Numbered from the stretch's first letter, positions 1 through 9,644 are shown. The stretch: DNA of 64,000 nt from Gluconobacter vitians (GCF_015244565.1 NZ_JABCQG010000004.1:62001-126000); one strand, 5' to 3'. Notes: generated from the sequence alone by a model not told the origin. Translations and numbers: made by a program.

Positions 1-497
1 CGCTTTCCGGCCACGACATGGGCCGCACTTGCCCGATGATGGGCATGACAGATCGCAACGGCCAGCGCATCGGAGGCGTCGGCCTTGCGGATCTCCGCCC
101 CCGGCAGAAGCCGCTTCACCATCATCGTCACCTGTTCCTTGGTCGCAGACCCGGTCCCGACAACGGATTTCTTGACCGTCATCGCCCCGTATTCCGCAAC
201 CGGCAGCCCTTCATAGGCGGGCGTCAGCAGAGCCACTCCACGCGCATAGCCGAGCTTGAGCGTCGAGGAGCCGTTACGGTTAACGTAAGTCTCCTCAACA
301 GCTGCCTCGGCCGGAGCATATTCACGGATCAGCTTCTTGAGTGCGCCATGCAGCTCACACAGACGCAGGGGCACGGATTCGGACCCATCGGTCCCGATCA
401 CACCCGAGGCCACATGCTTCAGGTGATTGCCGTTCACGTCGATGATGCCCCAGCCCATGAAACGCAGGCCGGGGTCAATGCCCATCAGACGGATCAA
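1..497 (-). CDS. ruvC: Holliday junction resolvase RuvC (C-terminus cut by window edge)
   Basis: RuvC is the dimeric endonuclease that cuts Holliday junctions together with RuvAB. The minus-strand frame reads [17 protein letters not shown] at its start and keeps the acidic catalytic set: Asp8 in GIDPG, a Glu in VEETYVN near residue 68, and the DASDALA pair near 139-142. About 165 codons are visible of a usual length near 170, so only the last few residues are missing. I chose a TTG start at 497 because it restores the family N-terminus; an ATG four codons later would remove the first strand. The start overlaps the stop of the upstream yebC gene as TTGA, so translational coupling is likely. 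The yebC-ruvC order is common in proteobacteria. Confidence 0.93.
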   Translation of the reverse strand, partial: MIRLMGIDPGLRFMGWGIIDVNGNHLKHVASGVIGTDGSESVPLRLCELHGALKKLIREYAPAEAAVEETYVNRNGSSTLKLGYARGVALLTPAYEGLPVAEYGAMTVKKSVVGTGSATKEQVTMMVKRLLPGAEIRKADASDALAVAICHAHHRASAAHVVAGK

Positions 498-1243
498 GCA
501 GCCAGCGCCTCAGCCACGTCGTCAGGAATATCGAAGTTCGCATAGACGGCCTGGATGTCGTCGCTGTCTTCCAGCACGTCGATCAGCTTCATGACCGAAC
601 GCGCCTTGTCCTCGTCCAGCGTCACGCTGTTTTCCGGACGCCAGTCGAGCTTGGAAGACTGCGCCTCACCAAAACGGCTCTCCAGCGCATCACGCACGGC
701 AAAGAAGTTTTCCATCGCGCAGGTCACTTCGTGGCCTTCTTCGGTCGTCTCGGCATTATCCGCACCGGCTTCGATCGCGGCTTCCAGCATTTCGTCCTCG
801 GAAGCCACATCCAGCGGGTAGCTGATCACGCCCAGGCGCTGGAACATGAAGGACACCGAGTTCGTCTCACCCAGTGACCCGCCATGCTTGGAGAACGCCG
901 CGCGGACTTCACCTGCCGTCCGGTTACGGTTGTCCGTCAGACCTTCGACGATCAGCGCAACACCGGCCGGACCATAGCCCTCGTAACGGACTTCCACATA
1001 GTCGTCCCCACCGGCAGCACCGGAGGCTTTCTTGATGGCGCGCTCGACATTGTCCTTGGGCATGTTGACTTCACGCGCCATGGAAATCGCGGCACGCAGA
1101 CGCGGGTTGGACGCCGGGTCAGGCAGACCCGAGCGCGTCGCAACCGTGATCTCACGCAGGACCTTGGCGAACTGTTTGGCGCGCTTGGCATCCTGCGCAC
1201 CCTTGCGGTGCATGATATTCTTGAACTGTGAATGACCGGCCAT
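494..1243 (-). CDS. yebC: YebC/PmpR family DNA-binding regulatory protein
   Basis: This 249-residue protein has the full YebC/PmpR signature: [18 protein letters not shown] at the N-terminus, a central block with [16 protein letters not shown], and a C-terminal domain rich in acidic residues. Family members are cytosolic; some have been described as transcriptional regulators and others as translation factors that relieve ribosome stalling, so the precise role here is open. A good ribosome-binding site (AGGAAGGAG) lies 7-8 nt before the ATG. Its stop codon overlaps the ruvC TTG start. The length is normal and no residue looks out of place. Confidence 0.95.
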   Translation of the reverse strand: MAGHSQFKNIMHRKGAQDAKRAKQFAKVLREITVATRSGLPDPASNPRLRAAISMAREVNMPKDNVERAIKKASGAAGGDDYVEVRYEGYGPAGVALIVEGLTDNRNRTAGEVRAAFSKHGGSLGETNSVSFMFQRLGVISYPLDVASEDEMLEAAIEAGADNAETTEEGHEVTCAMENFFAVRDALESRFGEAQSSKLDWRPENSVTLDEDKARSVMKLIDVLEDSDDIQAVYANFDIPDDVAEALAA

Positions 1244-1277
1244 CGGTCGCTCCTTCCTCTATCGTCGTGTCAGAGGC

Positions 1278-4043
1278 TCAGGCGAGCCTGCCATGACAGT
1301 GTTTGAACTTCAGACCCGATCCGCACGGGCAAAGGGCGTTGCGCGGCGTTTCCGCATACCAGCGCTGAAGCGTCGCCGCATCAGGCTCCGCACCCGTCGG
1401 AACGGGCTGCGGACGTGGCGGCATCGGAGCAGCGGACGGGAAACCCGCCATCGGCTGCGGCGCCGGAATATCGCCTCCCGTCGTTCCCTGCGCGAACAGT
1501 CCCGCAGGTTCTTCGGACGGACCGGACGTCTCGGTATTGATAACCGGGAACGGCGGCGGCTCAGACACGGCCTGGATGCGGCACATCGTTTCCGTCACGC
1601 GGATACGCATGTCATCCAGCATCGCCGTGAACATCTGGAAGGCTTCCTGCTTGTACTCGTTCAGCGGATCGCGCTGACCATAAGCCCGCAGACCAATGCC
1701 CTGACGCAGCTGGTCTAGCCCGTGCAGATGCTCTTTCCACACCGCATCGAACGTCGTCAGCACGACCTGCTTTTCGATCAGACGCATCAGTTCGGGGCCC
1801 ATATTGGCCGTCCGTGCTGCCTGCGCCTTCGCGGCTTCCGCCTCGATCCGCTCGATCACGCCCTCGGAATCCATCCCGTCTTCCTTCGCCCAGTCCGCAA
1901 TCGGCAGATCCAGGTTCAGGATGCGGGAGACTTCCTTCGTCAGCCCTTCCGTATCCCAGGCCTCGGCAAAGGATTTTTCGGGAATATGCGCATGCACCAG
2001 ATCCTCGATCGTATGCTCGCGCAGTTCGGCGATCACGCCCGACAGGTCATCCGTCGCCATGTATTCCCGGCGCTGGGCATAAACCTCCTTGCGCTGGTCA
2101 TTCATGACGTCGTCATATTTGAGCGTGTTCTTGCGCATGTCGAAATTGCGCGCCTCGACCCGCTTCTGCGCCTTTTCCAGAGCCTTGTTCAGCCAGGGAT
2201 GAACGATCGCCTCGCCTTCCTTGAGCCCCATCTTCTGCATCATCGCGCCCATGCGGTCGCTGGCAAAGATGCGGATCAGATCGTCTTCAAGCGACAGGAA
2301 GAACCGCGAATTGCCTGGATCACCCTGACGTCCCGAACGGCCACGAAGCTGGTTATCCACGCGGCGGCTTTCATGCCGCTCCGTGCCAATCACATACAGA
2401 CCGCCCGCCTTGTGAACTTCGTCATGATGCTCTTCGACGATCGCGCGGATGTTCTGCTCAACGGATTCACGTTGCGCCTCGTCCTCGACGCCCTCGGTGC
2501 TGGCCTTGACCAGCATCTCGATATTGCCGCCAAGCTTGATGTCCGTTCCGCGGCCCGCCATGTTCGTCGCGATCGTAATGGCTCCCGGCGCACCCGCCTG
2601 CGCCACGATGATCGCTTCCTTCTCATGCTGGCGCGCATTCAGGACATTATGCGGAATGCCGCGCTGCGTGAGGATATGCGAGAGATATTCGCTCTTCTCG
2701 ATCGACGTCGTACCCACGAGAATGGGCTGTCCGGTCTTGTGAATATCCCGGATCAGATCAGCCACGGCGTTGAATTTCTCGGCCGCCGTCAGATAGACCT
2801 CATCATCCGTATCGATCCGCTTGACCGGCAGGTTCGTCGGGATTTCCACCACGTCGAGATGATAGATTTCCGCGAATTCATCAGCCTCGGTCATGGCCGT
2901 ACCGGTCATGCCAGACAGCTTCGGATAAAGACGGAAATAGTTCTGGAACGTGATGGAGGCGAGCGTCTGGTTCTCCTGCTGGATCTCCACATGCTCCTTG
3001 GCTTCCAGCGCCTGATGCAGACCATCCGAATACCGGCGACCATCCATCATACGGCCCGTGAACTCGTCGATGATGACGACCTTGCCGTCACGCACGATGT
3101 AATCCACGTCCCGCGTGAACAGCGTATGCGCCCGCAGGGACTGCTGGACGTGATGAACGACGGCAACGTTATGAATGTCGTACAGTCCGCCTTCCTGAAG
3201 CACGCCGGCTTCAGCCAGAAGCGCCTCGATCCGGTCGGAGCCATGTTCGGTCAGCGTGACAGAACGAAGCTTCTCGTCCTTGTCATAGACATCCAGCTCC
3301 TGCACGAGCTTCACGACCACATCATCGACAGAGCGGTACAGGTCGGAGCTGTCATCTGCGGGGCCGGAAATGATGAGCGGGGTCCGCGCCTCGTCGATCA
3401 GGATGCTGTCCACCTCATCCACGATTGCGTGGTTGAACGGACGCTGCACCATGTCGGCGAGCGAATATTTCATGTTGTCGCGCAGGTAATCAAAGCCGAA
3501 CTCGTTGTTCGTGCCGTAGGTAATGTCTGCGGCATAAGCCTCGCGACGCTCCCCGTCCGACAGGTTCGGAACGATCACACCCGTCGTCAGCCCGAGGAAG
3601 CTGTAGAGGATAGACATCTCTTCCGCGTCACGCCGCGCAAGATAGTCATTCACCGTGACGACATGCACGCCCTTGCCACTCAGAGCATTCAGATAGACCG
3701 CCAGCGTTGCGACAAGGGTCTTGCCCTCACCGGTCCGCATTTCCGCGATCCGCCCGGCATGAAGAACCATGCCGCCGATCAGCTGCACATCAAAATGGCG
3801 CTTGCCCAGAACACGGCGCGACGCTTCTCGGCAGACCGCAAAGGCTTCCGGCAGCAGACCATCGAGGGTTTCGCCCTTTTCCAGCCGCTCCTTGAACTCG
3901 GTCGTCTTGTGCCGGAGCTGCTCGTCAGACAGGGCCTGGACCGCAGGCTCCAGTGCATTGATCTCGGGCACACGGCGCTGATACGCCTTGAGCGTGCGAT
4001 CGTTGGCAGAACCGAAAAGGGCGCGGGCGAGGCGTGCGAACAT
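1278..4043 (-). CDS. secA: preprotein translocase ATPase SecA
   Basis: SecA is the ATPase motor that drives unfolded preproteins through SecYEG. The 921-residue reading has Walker A MRTGEGKT near residues 102-109, the [20 protein letters not shown] block of the first nucleotide-binding fold, the [15 protein letters not shown] helicase motif, and a C-terminal zinc-binding tail [14 protein letters not shown] used for SecB and lipid contact. The frame stays open upstream to an ATG at 4130, but I prefer the ATG at 4043. It gives the usual N-terminus [16 protein letters not shown] and has an AAGG element about 8 nt upstream. The gene stands alone, divergent from the parvulin gene. Length and motifs indicate a fully functional protein. 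Confidence 0.97.
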   Translation of the reverse strand: MFARLARALFGSANDRTLKAYQRRVPEINALEPAVQALSDEQLRHKTTEFKERLEKGETLDGLLPEAFAVCREASRRVLGKRHFDVQLIGGMVLHAGRIAEMRTGEGKTLVATLAVYLNALSGKGVHVVTVNDYLARRDAEEMSILYSFLGLTTGVIVPNLSDGERREAYAADITYGTNNEFGFDYLRDNMKYSLADMVQRPFNHAIVDEVDSILIDEARTPLIISGPADDSSDLYRSVDDVVVKLVQELDVYDKDEKLRSVTLTEHGSDRIEALLAEAGVLQEGGLYDIHNVAVVHHVQQSLRAHTLFTRDVDYIVRDGKVVIIDEFTGRMMDGRRYSDGLHQALEAKEHVEIQQENQTLASITFQNYFRLYPKLSGMTGTAMTEADEFAEIYHLDVVEIPTNLPVKRIDTDDEVYLTAAEKFNAVADLIRDIHKTGQPILVGTTSIEKSEYLSHILTQRGIPHNVLNARQHEKEAIIVAQAGAPGAITIATNMAGRGTDIKLGGNIEMLVKASTEGVEDEAQRESVEQNIRAIVEEHHDEVHKAGGLYVIGTERHESRRVDNQLRGRSGRQGDPGNSRFFLSLEDDLIRIFASDRMGAMMQKMGLKEGEAIVHPWLNKALEKAQKRVEARNFDMRKNTLKYDDVMNDQRKEVYAQRREYMATDDLSGVIAELREHTIEDLVHAHIPEKSFAEAWDTEGLTKEVSRILNLDLPIADWAKEDGMDSEGVIERIEAEAAKAQAARTANMGPELMRLIEKQVVLTTFDAVWKEHLHGLDQLRQGIGLRAYGQRDPLNEYKQEAFQMFTAMLDDMRIRVTETMCRIQAVSEPPPFPVINTETSGPSEEPAGLFAQGTTGGDIPAPQPMAGFPSAAPMPPRPQPVPTGAEPDAATLQRWYAETPRNALCPCGSGLKFKHCHGRLA

Positions 4044-4357
4044 GCTGAACCTTGAGATGCCGAAAACCCGAAGCGCCAGCTCTTTCCACCACCGGAAAGA
4101 CCCGCCACACCGGGCCGTCAGGATTTTCACGTCTGCTGGAGATAGGACCCGGGCCGCGAAGGGTCAATGGAGAGCCCGTCGCGAACCCCGATGAAATGTC
4201 CTCATTGTCATCGTGGTGTTACATCCATGCCCCGCTTTCCGACCTGGGCCGCCCTGCGTGACGGAATGGTAACGGACCGCACCCTTGCAGGGCGGACCAG
4301 CCTTTGTCATGGTGCAGGCCATCCTTATTTTCAGGTCACATCCGAGGTAGTTCCCAC
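4044..4357. other. divergent intergenic region between secA and the parvulin gene
   Basis: About 314 bp separate the chosen starts of secA (-) and the parvulin-type gene (+), so both promoters should lie here. The first 87 bp could encode an N-terminal extension of SecA, but it does not resemble the family. I see only a weak sigma70-like candidate on the plus strand (TTGCAG, 17-nt spacer, CATGGT near 4287-4315) and no convincing small gene, riboswitch or terminator. Confidence 0.4.
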
Positions 4358-5296
4358 ATGCGGCTTTCCCGCTCCACTTTCGCTCTTGCCGCCCTTCTGG
4401 CCGGTACGTCGGTTGCAGCATCCACGGCTTTCGCCGCTCCGGCTGCAGCCCCTGCGGCCCCTGTCGCAGCAGCTCCCGGTGCAGCCGCTCCGGCCGCCGC
4501 TCCCAACCCGGACATGCTGATCGCCACCGTCAACGGTGCGAAGATCACCCTCGGTGACGTGCAGCGCGCAGCAGGCAACCTGCCGCCACAGGCCCGCCAG
4601 ATCCAGCCGTCCGTCCTGGTCCCGCTGATCGTCAACCAGCTCGTTGACCAGAAGGCCGTGCAGATCGCCGCCGACAAGGAAGGCCTGAGCCGCAAGCCGG
4701 ACGTGAAGGCTGCCATGGACGCCGCCGCCGCGAACGCCCTGCAGAACGCCTATCTCGAAGAGAAGGTCGGCCCGCTGGTCACCGATTCCGCAATGCATGA
4801 CTTCTACCAGTCGCATTATGCGAACAAGAAGCCGGAAGAAGAGATCCACGCCCGCCATATCCTCGTGGACAGCGAAGCCCAGGCCAAGGACATCATTGCC
4901 CAGCTCGGCAAGGGCGCTGATTTCGGCAAGCTTGCTGCCCAGCTGTCCAAGGACAAGGGTTCCGCCGGTGCGAATGGTGGCGATCTCGGCTGGTTCAAGA
5001 AGGAAGACATGCTGCCGGCTTTCTCCGCAGCCGCTTTCGCCATGAAGCCGAACACGATCTCCCAGACCCCGGTTCACACCCAGTATGGCTGGCACGTGAT
5101 CCAGGTCCTCGCGACCCGCACGGCCCCGATCCCGACCTTCGATCAGGTTCACGACCAGGTCCGTCAGGAGCTGATCCGCGACAAGGTGCGTGACATCGTT
5201 CAGAACGCTGAGTCCCAGGTGAAGGTCGTTCACTACGACGCACAGGGCAAGGCCATCCCGAATGCAGCTCCGGCTGCCGCACCTGCAAAGAAGTAA
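4358..5296 (+). CDS. secreted parvulin-type peptidyl-prolyl cis-trans isomerase (SurA/PrsA-like)
   Basis: The 312-residue protein begins with a signal peptide (MRLSRSTFALAALLAG, then an Ala-rich stretch to TAFA) and an Ala/Pro-rich linker. A SurA_N-like helical part follows, then a parvulin domain from about residue 165: EEIHARHILVDSEAQAKDI, a GGDLGWFKKEDMLPAF core and YGWHVIQVL at the end. Such proteins assist folding of exported or outer-membrane proteins in the periplasm. The ATG at 4358 is preferred over an upstream in-frame ATG at 4304 because the signal peptide starts there, with GAGG about 10 nt ahead. argJ begins 4 nt after the stop, so the two are probably co-transcribed. The exact client range cannot be read from sequence. 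Confidence 0.9.
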   Translation: MRLSRSTFALAALLAGTSVAASTAFAAPAAAPAAPVAAAPGAAAPAAAPNPDMLIATVNGAKITLGDVQRAAGNLPPQARQIQPSVLVPLIVNQLVDQKAVQIAADKEGLSRKPDVKAAMDAAAANALQNAYLEEKVGPLVTDSAMHDFYQSHYANKKPEEEIHARHILVDSEAQAKDIIAQLGKGADFGKLAAQLSKDKGSAGANGGDLGWFKKEDMLPAFSAAAFAMKPNTISQTPVHTQYGWHVIQVLATRTAPIPTFDQVHDQVRQELIRDKVRDIVQNAESQVKVVHYDAQGKAIPNAAPAAAPAKK

Positions 5297-5300
5297 GTCC

Positions 5301-6536
5301 ATGGCAAAGCCGCTCCCCGTCTCTCCGCTCGCTCGTCCGCTTCCGGACCTTGCAACGATTGCGGGCGTGCGGCTTTCCGCCGTTGCCGCGGGCATCCGCT
5401 ATCAGGGCCGTACGGACCTGATGCTTGCGGAGTTCGTCCCCGGTACGATTGCCGCAGGCGTCTATACAAAGAACGCCTGTCCCGGTGCTCCGGTGCTGTG
5501 GTGCCGCGAGGCGCTGACAACGCCCTATGCCCGCGCCCTGCTCGTCAATGCAGGCAACGCGAACGTCTTTACCGGCCGCGCCGGAATGCAGGCCTGCGAA
5601 GACTGCGCGGATGCTACCGCACAGCTTCTCAACTGCCCCTCGCAGGACGTCTTTCTCGCCTCCACGGGCGTCATCGGCGAAAAACTGCCCCAGGACCGGA
5701 TCATCGCCGCCCTTCCCGCCGCAAAGGCCGGGCTGAGCGAAGATGGCTGGGCCAATGCAGCCTGCGCCATCATGACAACGGACACCTTCCCCAAGGCCGC
5801 ACGCCGTGACGTAAAGATCGGCGGCAAGCCTGTCCGCATCCAGGGCATCGCCAAGGGATCGGGCATGGTCGCTCCCGACATGGCCACGATGCTGGCCTAT
5901 GTCGCAACGGACGCGAAGCTGCCCCAGAACGTGCTGCAGTCCCTGCTGACCTCCGGCTGCACCCAGAGTTTCAATTCCATTACCGTCGATTCGGACACGT
6001 CCACTTCGGACATGCTGATGATTTTCGCGACCGGTCTGGCTGACAATCCCGAGATCGACGACGTCAACGACCCCGCTCTCGCCGAGTTTACCCTGGCGCT
6101 GAACGATCTCCTGCTGGAACTCGCGCTGATGGTGGTCCGTGATGGCGAAGGTGCGACAAAGCTTGTCCGCATCGCCGTGACAGGGGCTGAATCGAATTTC
6201 TCGGCACACCGCATCGCCCTGTGCATCGCCAATTCCCCGCTCGTCAAAACCGCCATTGCTGGCGAGGACGCCAACTGGGGCCGCGTGGTCATGGCGGTCG
6301 GCAAAAGCGGCGAGCCTGCTGACCGCGACCGTCTTTCCGTCGCCATTGGCGGCACATGGATCGCGAAAGATGGCGGCGTTGTCGAAAATTACGACGAGGC
6401 TCCCGTGGTTGCCCACATGAAAGGTCAGGAGATCGAAATTGCCGTCGATCTCGGCCTGGGTGACGGACAGGCCCGTGTCTGGACCTGCGATCTGACGCAT
6501 GGCTACATCGACATCAACGGCTCTTATCGCAGCTGA
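5301..6536 (+). CDS. argJ: bifunctional glutamate N-acetyltransferase/amino-acid acetyltransferase ArgJ
   Basis: ArgJ transfers the acetyl group from N-acetylornithine to glutamate in the cyclic arginine pathway, and bifunctional forms also use acetyl-CoA. The 411-residue protein carries the self-cleavage region GSGMVAPDMATML, in which the Thr after Ala becomes the nucleophile of the beta chain. It also has the oxyanion segment LASTGVIGE and the C-terminal DLTHGYIDINGSYRS. The start at 5301 follows the upstream stop by only 4 nt, and the ribosome-binding site would lie inside the previous gene. Whether it is mono- or bifunctional cannot be decided from the sequence alone. Confidence 0.94.
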   Translation: MAKPLPVSPLARPLPDLATIAGVRLSAVAAGIRYQGRTDLMLAEFVPGTIAAGVYTKNACPGAPVLWCREALTTPYARALLVNAGNANVFTGRAGMQACEDCADATAQLLNCPSQDVFLASTGVIGEKLPQDRIIAALPAAKAGLSEDGWANAACAIMTTDTFPKAARRDVKIGGKPVRIQGIAKGSGMVAPDMATMLAYVATDAKLPQNVLQSLLTSGCTQSFNSITVDSDTSTSDMLMIFATGLADNPEIDDVNDPALAEFTLALNDLLLELALMVVRDGEGATKLVRIAVTGAESNFSAHRIALCIANSPLVKTAIAGEDANWGRVVMAVGKSGEPADRDRLSVAIGGTWIAKDGGVVENYDEAPVVAHMKGQEIEIAVDLGLGDGQARVWTCDLTHGYIDINGSYRS

Positions 6537-6635
6537 CCGCCCCAACACGTCACCGAGAGCGGGGCTTGTGCGTCCCCGCCTCTGCCGTTAGCAGAACTAC
6601 GGTGCCGTTTCGCACTTGATATGAGGAAAAAGTCC

Positions 6636-7865
6636 ATGTCTGCTGCAGCTCGCGTGCTTGTTCTTGGCGGTGGCGTTGGAGGGCTCGAAGCTGCCGCCGC
6701 GCTGGGCCGTCACCAGAACATTTCCCTGACCCTCGTTGACCGCAGCCCTGTCCATTACTGGAAGCCGTCCCTTCATGAGTTCGCTGCAGGAACCATGCAG
6801 CATCAGGGCAACTGCATTCCCTTTACCGATACAGCCGCCAAATTCGGCTTCACTTTTGTTCAGTCCAGCCCGGTCGCCGTCAATCGCGAAGCCAAGACCG
6901 TCTCGCTCGAGAACGGTAAGACGCTCCCGTACGATTACCTTGTGGTCGCTCTAGGCTCCCGTGCGAATGATTTCGGCATTCCGGGCATTGTCGATCACTG
7001 CATGTTCATCGACAGCCTCAAGGACGCCGATGCGCTGTTCGCCACGTTCCGCGACGCCGTGCAGAAAGCCCGTGCCGCTGGCCAGAAGCTTTCCGTTGGC
7101 ATTGTCGGTGGTGGTGCAACCGGCGTTCAGCTGATTGCCGAGCTGTGCAAATCGATTGATGATGCCCGCGGTCTCGGCCCGGCCGTCCGCAAGTCCCTGC
7201 TGGATGCCGTCCTGATCGAAACCGGTCCCCGCATCCTTCCGGCCTTCCCCGAGGCAGTCTCGACAGCCGCGACACAGCAGCTCGAAAAGCTTGGCGTTTC
7301 CGTACGGACCAGCGCCATGGTGGTCGGCGCGGATGAGACTGGCTTCAACCTCAAATCCGGCGAGCACATTCCCGCCAGCCTCCGTGTCTGGGCTGCTGGC
7401 GTGCGCGCTTCCGATGCTACGAACCTTCTTGAAGGTCTGGAGCGTGGACGCTCCGGCCAGCTTGGCGTCACCACAACACTTCAGACCACACAGGACCCGA
7501 CCGTTTTCGCCATCGGCGACTGCTCCCGGATTGATGCCGCCCCGATTGCTCCTACGGCACAGGCCGCGCGTCAGCAGGGCCAGTATATCGGCCGCGCCTT
7601 GCCGGAAATCATCGCCGGCAAGACGCCTGCTCCGTTCGCTTATAACGACCGCGGTGCCGTCGTGGCCCTTGGAGATTACAATGGCTGGGGCATGCTGGAC
7701 GCCAAGCGCAGCTTCGGTGGCGGCGTTCTGTCGGGTCTGGCTGCACGCCTGATCCATGAAGGGCTGTACCGCCAACATCTCGCAGGCATCCTTGGTGTGG
7801 CGCCCACAGCCTACAGCACGCTCCGCGAACATCTTTCGCCGGTCAAACCCGATCTGGGTGCCTGA
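6636..7865 (+). CDS. ndh: type II NADH dehydrogenase-like FAD oxidoreductase
   Basis: This 409-residue flavoprotein has the two-dinucleotide-fold layout of NDH-2: an FAD-binding GGGVGGLEAA at the N-terminus, a second glycine motif GIVGGGATGVQL near residue 160 for NADH, and the FAD-contact motif VFAIGDCS near residue 290. NDH-2 enzymes pass electrons from NADH to quinone without pumping protons, which fits the short respiratory chains of acetic acid bacteria. The start at 6636 is preferred over an ATG at 6621 because GAGGAAAA lies about 8 nt ahead. There is no obvious transmembrane helix; family members bind the membrane through a C-terminal amphipathic part. Sulfide:quinone reductase is a less likely alternative. 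Confidence 0.85.
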   Translation: MSAAARVLVLGGGVGGLEAAAALGRHQNISLTLVDRSPVHYWKPSLHEFAAGTMQHQGNCIPFTDTAAKFGFTFVQSSPVAVNREAKTVSLENGKTLPYDYLVVALGSRANDFGIPGIVDHCMFIDSLKDADALFATFRDAVQKARAAGQKLSVGIVGGGATGVQLIAELCKSIDDARGLGPAVRKSLLDAVLIETGPRILPAFPEAVSTAATQQLEKLGVSVRTSAMVVGADETGFNLKSGEHIPASLRVWAAGVRASDATNLLEGLERGRSGQLGVTTTLQTTQDPTVFAIGDCSRIDAAPIAPTAQAARQQGQYIGRALPEIIAGKTPAPFAYNDRGAVVALGDYNGWGMLDAKRSFGGGVLSGLAARLIHEGLYRQHLAGILGVAPTAYSTLREHLSPVKPDLGA

Positions 7866-7900
7866 AATCCGTTTCAGAGCCTTGCCAAAAGGGAAATAAG

Positions 7901-7928
7901 GGGCGCAGCATCACCGGATCCTGCGCCC
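7901..7928 (+). terminator. GC-rich hairpin after the NDH-2 gene
   Basis: GGGCGCAG (7901-7908) and CTGCGCCC (7921-7928) form an 8-bp stem with a 12-nt loop between the ndh-like stop and the dioxygenase start. No T-run follows, so it is only a possible terminator or an mRNA-processing hairpin. Confidence 0.35.
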
Positions 7929-7944
7929 TCTGGTTCGAGAACTC

Positions 7945-8694
7945 ATGAGCCCTACCGATCTTCCCCTTCCCTTTGACAGGGTTCTGACCGGCATCGAAGA
8001 CACGCTGCTGGAAAAGGGTTTTTCCTTTCTTGAGGCCGACGTCACGCGTCCCCTCCTGGAACATGAAGGCCTGACCGACTGGCAGGGCTTCGCCGAGAGC
8101 TGGAACCATCTGGGTCTTGACCGCTATATGGCGGATGGCGGCCGCTACCGCCGGCGCCGTTATGCGACCTTCGCCGTCTCGGCTGACACCATCACCCGCA
8201 AGAAACACCAGCCCCATTATCAGAGCCGGGATTACAACCTGCTCAATGGCGGCGTCGAGCGCTGGTTCCCGGCCGTCGCTGACTCCATTGCGACACATCC
8301 GGCCATGACAGCCGCAATCCGCACGATCAGCCAGATTGCGGATTCCCTGACGCCTCCCAAGGAAAAACCGCCGGTCTGGCATGTGGAAGTCCATCAGTTC
8401 CGCATCGAGGCCCGGCCCGATACTGAAGGCCGCCCCACGCCGGAAGGCCTGCATCGCGATGGTGTGGACTGGGTTCTCGTGCTGATGGTCGCCCGCCACA
8501 ACGTCGAACAGGGCGTCACCACGATCCACGACATGCGCAAGGAACCGCTCGGTTCTTTCACGCTGACCAACCCGCTAGACGCCGCGATCGTGGACGATCA
8601 CCGCGTCTATCATGGCGTCACGGCCGTCCAGCCCGTCGATCCCTCACAGCCCGCCTATCGGGACGTGCTGGTAGTGACGCTGCGTCACGAATGA
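7945..8694 (+). CDS. 2-oxoglutarate/Fe(II)-dependent dioxygenase family protein
   Basis: The 249-residue protein resembles the 2OG-Fe dioxygenase family that includes BsmA and bacterial amino-acid hydroxylases such as the isoleucine dioxygenase. Visible iron ligands are the HxD pair in LHRDGVDWV near residue 172 and a distal His in DDHRVYHGV near 220. A conserved Arg follows in RDVLVVTLR, which would bind 2-oxoglutarate. It has no signal peptide, so it acts in the cytosol. The substrate cannot be predicted; a free amino acid is an inference from characterised relatives. It stands between the ndh-like gene and a small secreted protein, with a hairpin just upstream. Confidence 0.78.
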   Translation: MSPTDLPLPFDRVLTGIEDTLLEKGFSFLEADVTRPLLEHEGLTDWQGFAESWNHLGLDRYMADGGRYRRRRYATFAVSADTITRKKHQPHYQSRDYNLLNGGVERWFPAVADSIATHPAMTAAIRTISQIADSLTPPKEKPPVWHVEVHQFRIEARPDTEGRPTPEGLHRDGVDWVLVLMVARHNVEQGVTTIHDMRKEPLGSFTLTNPLDAAIVDDHRVYHGVTAVQPVDPSQPAYRDVLVVTLRHE

Positions 8695-8746
8695 CACCCG
8701 AAGCTTCACAGATGTTCTTCTTCAATTTCGTGTTATGACAGGTCTC

Positions 8747-9286
8747 ATGTCGATCCAGCAGATTCTTTCCCGCCCTGCGGCGGTTCTGGCCCTGTCTCTC
8801 CTGCTTCCGGCAGCGCTCACCAGCGCCGATGCCGCAACAGGCAAAACCCGCCATCACACGCGGCATACGGCGCAGTCCGCCAATGCCGGTGCGGCCCCTG
8901 TCATCCTCACGGCCCATCCGGGCACGAAGCTGGATGAAGACGCCCGCAAGCTGAACGAAGACGATCTTCAGGATGCCGCCAAGCACCATGACCAGCCGGT
9001 CGTGCTCGTCGGCTCCGCCCCGCTGTCTTCGGGCAAGAATGACGAAGCCCTGTTCGTACAGCTCCAGTCCGCGCGCCTCTGCGGTTCCGCAGGCTGCACG
9101 ACATCCGTCTATCTGAAGCACAATGACACCTGGAATACGGTCCTGGACTCCGTGAACGGCGATATTTCCGTGCTGCCCACGCGCCACAAGGGCATGCATG
9201 ACCTGCTGGTCAGCCCGAATGACCGCTGGGTCTGGAACGGCAAGGAATATCAGGACACGCTCAGCGCACCGCCGATGCCCAAATAA
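8747..9286 (+). CDS. small secreted protein of unknown function
   Basis: I do not recognise this 179-residue protein. It starts with a clear signal peptide (MSIQQILSRPAAVLALSLLL, cleavage probably after TSADA) followed by a His/Thr-rich linker. The mature part has a CGSAGC pair that could form a disulfide and a C-terminal DRWVWNGKEYQD segment, which suggests a small beta-rich periplasmic domain. An ATG at 8735 is an alternative start; 8747 gives the cleaner signal peptide and has AGG 6 nt upstream. It lies alone before a convergent tRNA gene, so it is probably the last gene of its transcript. Confidence 0.7.
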   Translation: MSIQQILSRPAAVLALSLLLPAALTSADAATGKTRHHTRHTAQSANAGAAPVILTAHPGTKLDEDARKLNEDDLQDAAKHHDQPVVLVGSAPLSSGKNDEALFVQLQSARLCGSAGCTTSVYLKHNDTWNTVLDSVNGDISVLPTRHKGMHDLLVSPNDRWVWNGKEYQDTLSAPPMPK

Positions 9287-9308
9287 CCACTGATTTTTCA
9301 GGAAAGTC

Positions 9309-9382
9309 TGGAGCGGGCGAGGGGAATCGAACCCCCGTATGCAGCTTGGGAAGCTGCCGTTCTACCATTGAACTACGCCCGC
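9309..9382 (-). tRNA. tRNA-Gly (anticodon CCC)
   Basis: The minus strand folds as a complete 74-nt cloverleaf. The acceptor stem is GCGGGCG with CGCCCGC, and the D arm is GTTCAATGGTAGAAC. The anticodon stem GCAGC/GCTGC encloses the loop TTCCCAA, giving anticodon CCC. The T arm is GGGGG-TTCGATT-CCCCT, followed by discriminator T and an encoded CCA. It reads GGG codons. It is convergent with the small secreted protein gene and divergent from the metZ transcript. Confidence 0.96.
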
Positions 9383-9437
9383 TAACGGCCCCGAGCATAA
9401 CCGCTCTGCGATCCCTTCGCAATCCGCCTTCAAGGTG

Positions 9438-9467
9438 TTGACGCAAAACCGAAATACGGCTCATAGT
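9438..9467 (+). promoter_or_regulatory. candidate sigma70-type promoter for metZ
   Basis: TTGACG at 9438-9443, an 18-nt spacer and CATAGT at 9462-9467 resemble a housekeeping promoter. Transcription would start near 9474, about 27 nt before the SAM-II-like aptamer, so the aptamer would sit at the 5' end of the leader as expected. This is pattern recognition only. Confidence 0.5.
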
Positions 9468-9499
9468 CCTGCCCGTCAGAAACGTCATGGCGTGCCTGA

Positions 9500-9558
9500 C
9501 CCTCGTGATTTGAGCGGCCGGCTTGCGGCGAGGCTAAAGAACTGCGCTAAAGAGGCCC
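9500..9558 (+). promoter_or_regulatory. SAM-II riboswitch aptamer upstream of metZ
   Basis: The sequence matches the SAM-II (metA) class in order and wording. A P1 stem CCTCG (9501-9505) pairs with CGAGG (9529-9533). Its loop carries the conserved GATTTGAGC and GCTTGC elements, followed by a CTAAAGA segment and then the 3' pseudoknot strand GCTAAAGAGG (9546-9555). SAM-II aptamers are known from alphaproteobacteria, where they lie before methionine and SAM synthesis genes and turn expression off when SAM is bound. The gene downstream is metZ, an expected target. I did not fold the pseudoknot in full. Confidence 0.9.
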
Positions 9559-9605
9559 TGCGTCGTTATCGAACGATTTCCAGGACTTCCACGGCCCGCC
9601 ACATG

Positions 9606-9629
9606 CGCCCTGCACAAACAGGGCGTTTT
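9606..9629 (+). terminator. hairpin plus T-run between the SAM-II aptamer and metZ
   Basis: CGCCCTG (9606-9612) and CAGGGCG (9619-9625) form a perfect 7-bp stem with a 6-nt loop, followed at once by TTTT (9626-9629). The metZ ribosome-binding site GGAGGG starts at 9632. The hairpin could be an intrinsic terminator used by the riboswitch, or a structure that affects access to the ribosome-binding site. The short T-run argues for a leaky terminator. Confidence 0.5.
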
Positions 9630-9644
9630 ATGGAGGGACACATC

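Noticed and set aside
1722-4055. Long 777-codon open frame antisense to secA
   Set aside because: secA has all family motifs on the other strand; the antisense frame is opened by high GC and has no recognisable domain.
4044-4130. N-terminal 29-residue extension of SecA starting at 4130
   Set aside because: It does not resemble SecA, and the downstream ATG has both the family N-terminus and a ribosome-binding site.
4995-6548. Long 517-codon open frame antisense to argJ
   Set aside because: It is the reverse frame of a well-identified gene, with no own ribosome-binding site or family signature.
9261-9488. 75-codon minus-strand ORF containing GRSSMVERQLPKLHTGVRFPS
   Set aside because: This is the well-known spurious translation across a tRNA gene; the tRNA-Gly at 9309-9382 explains it.
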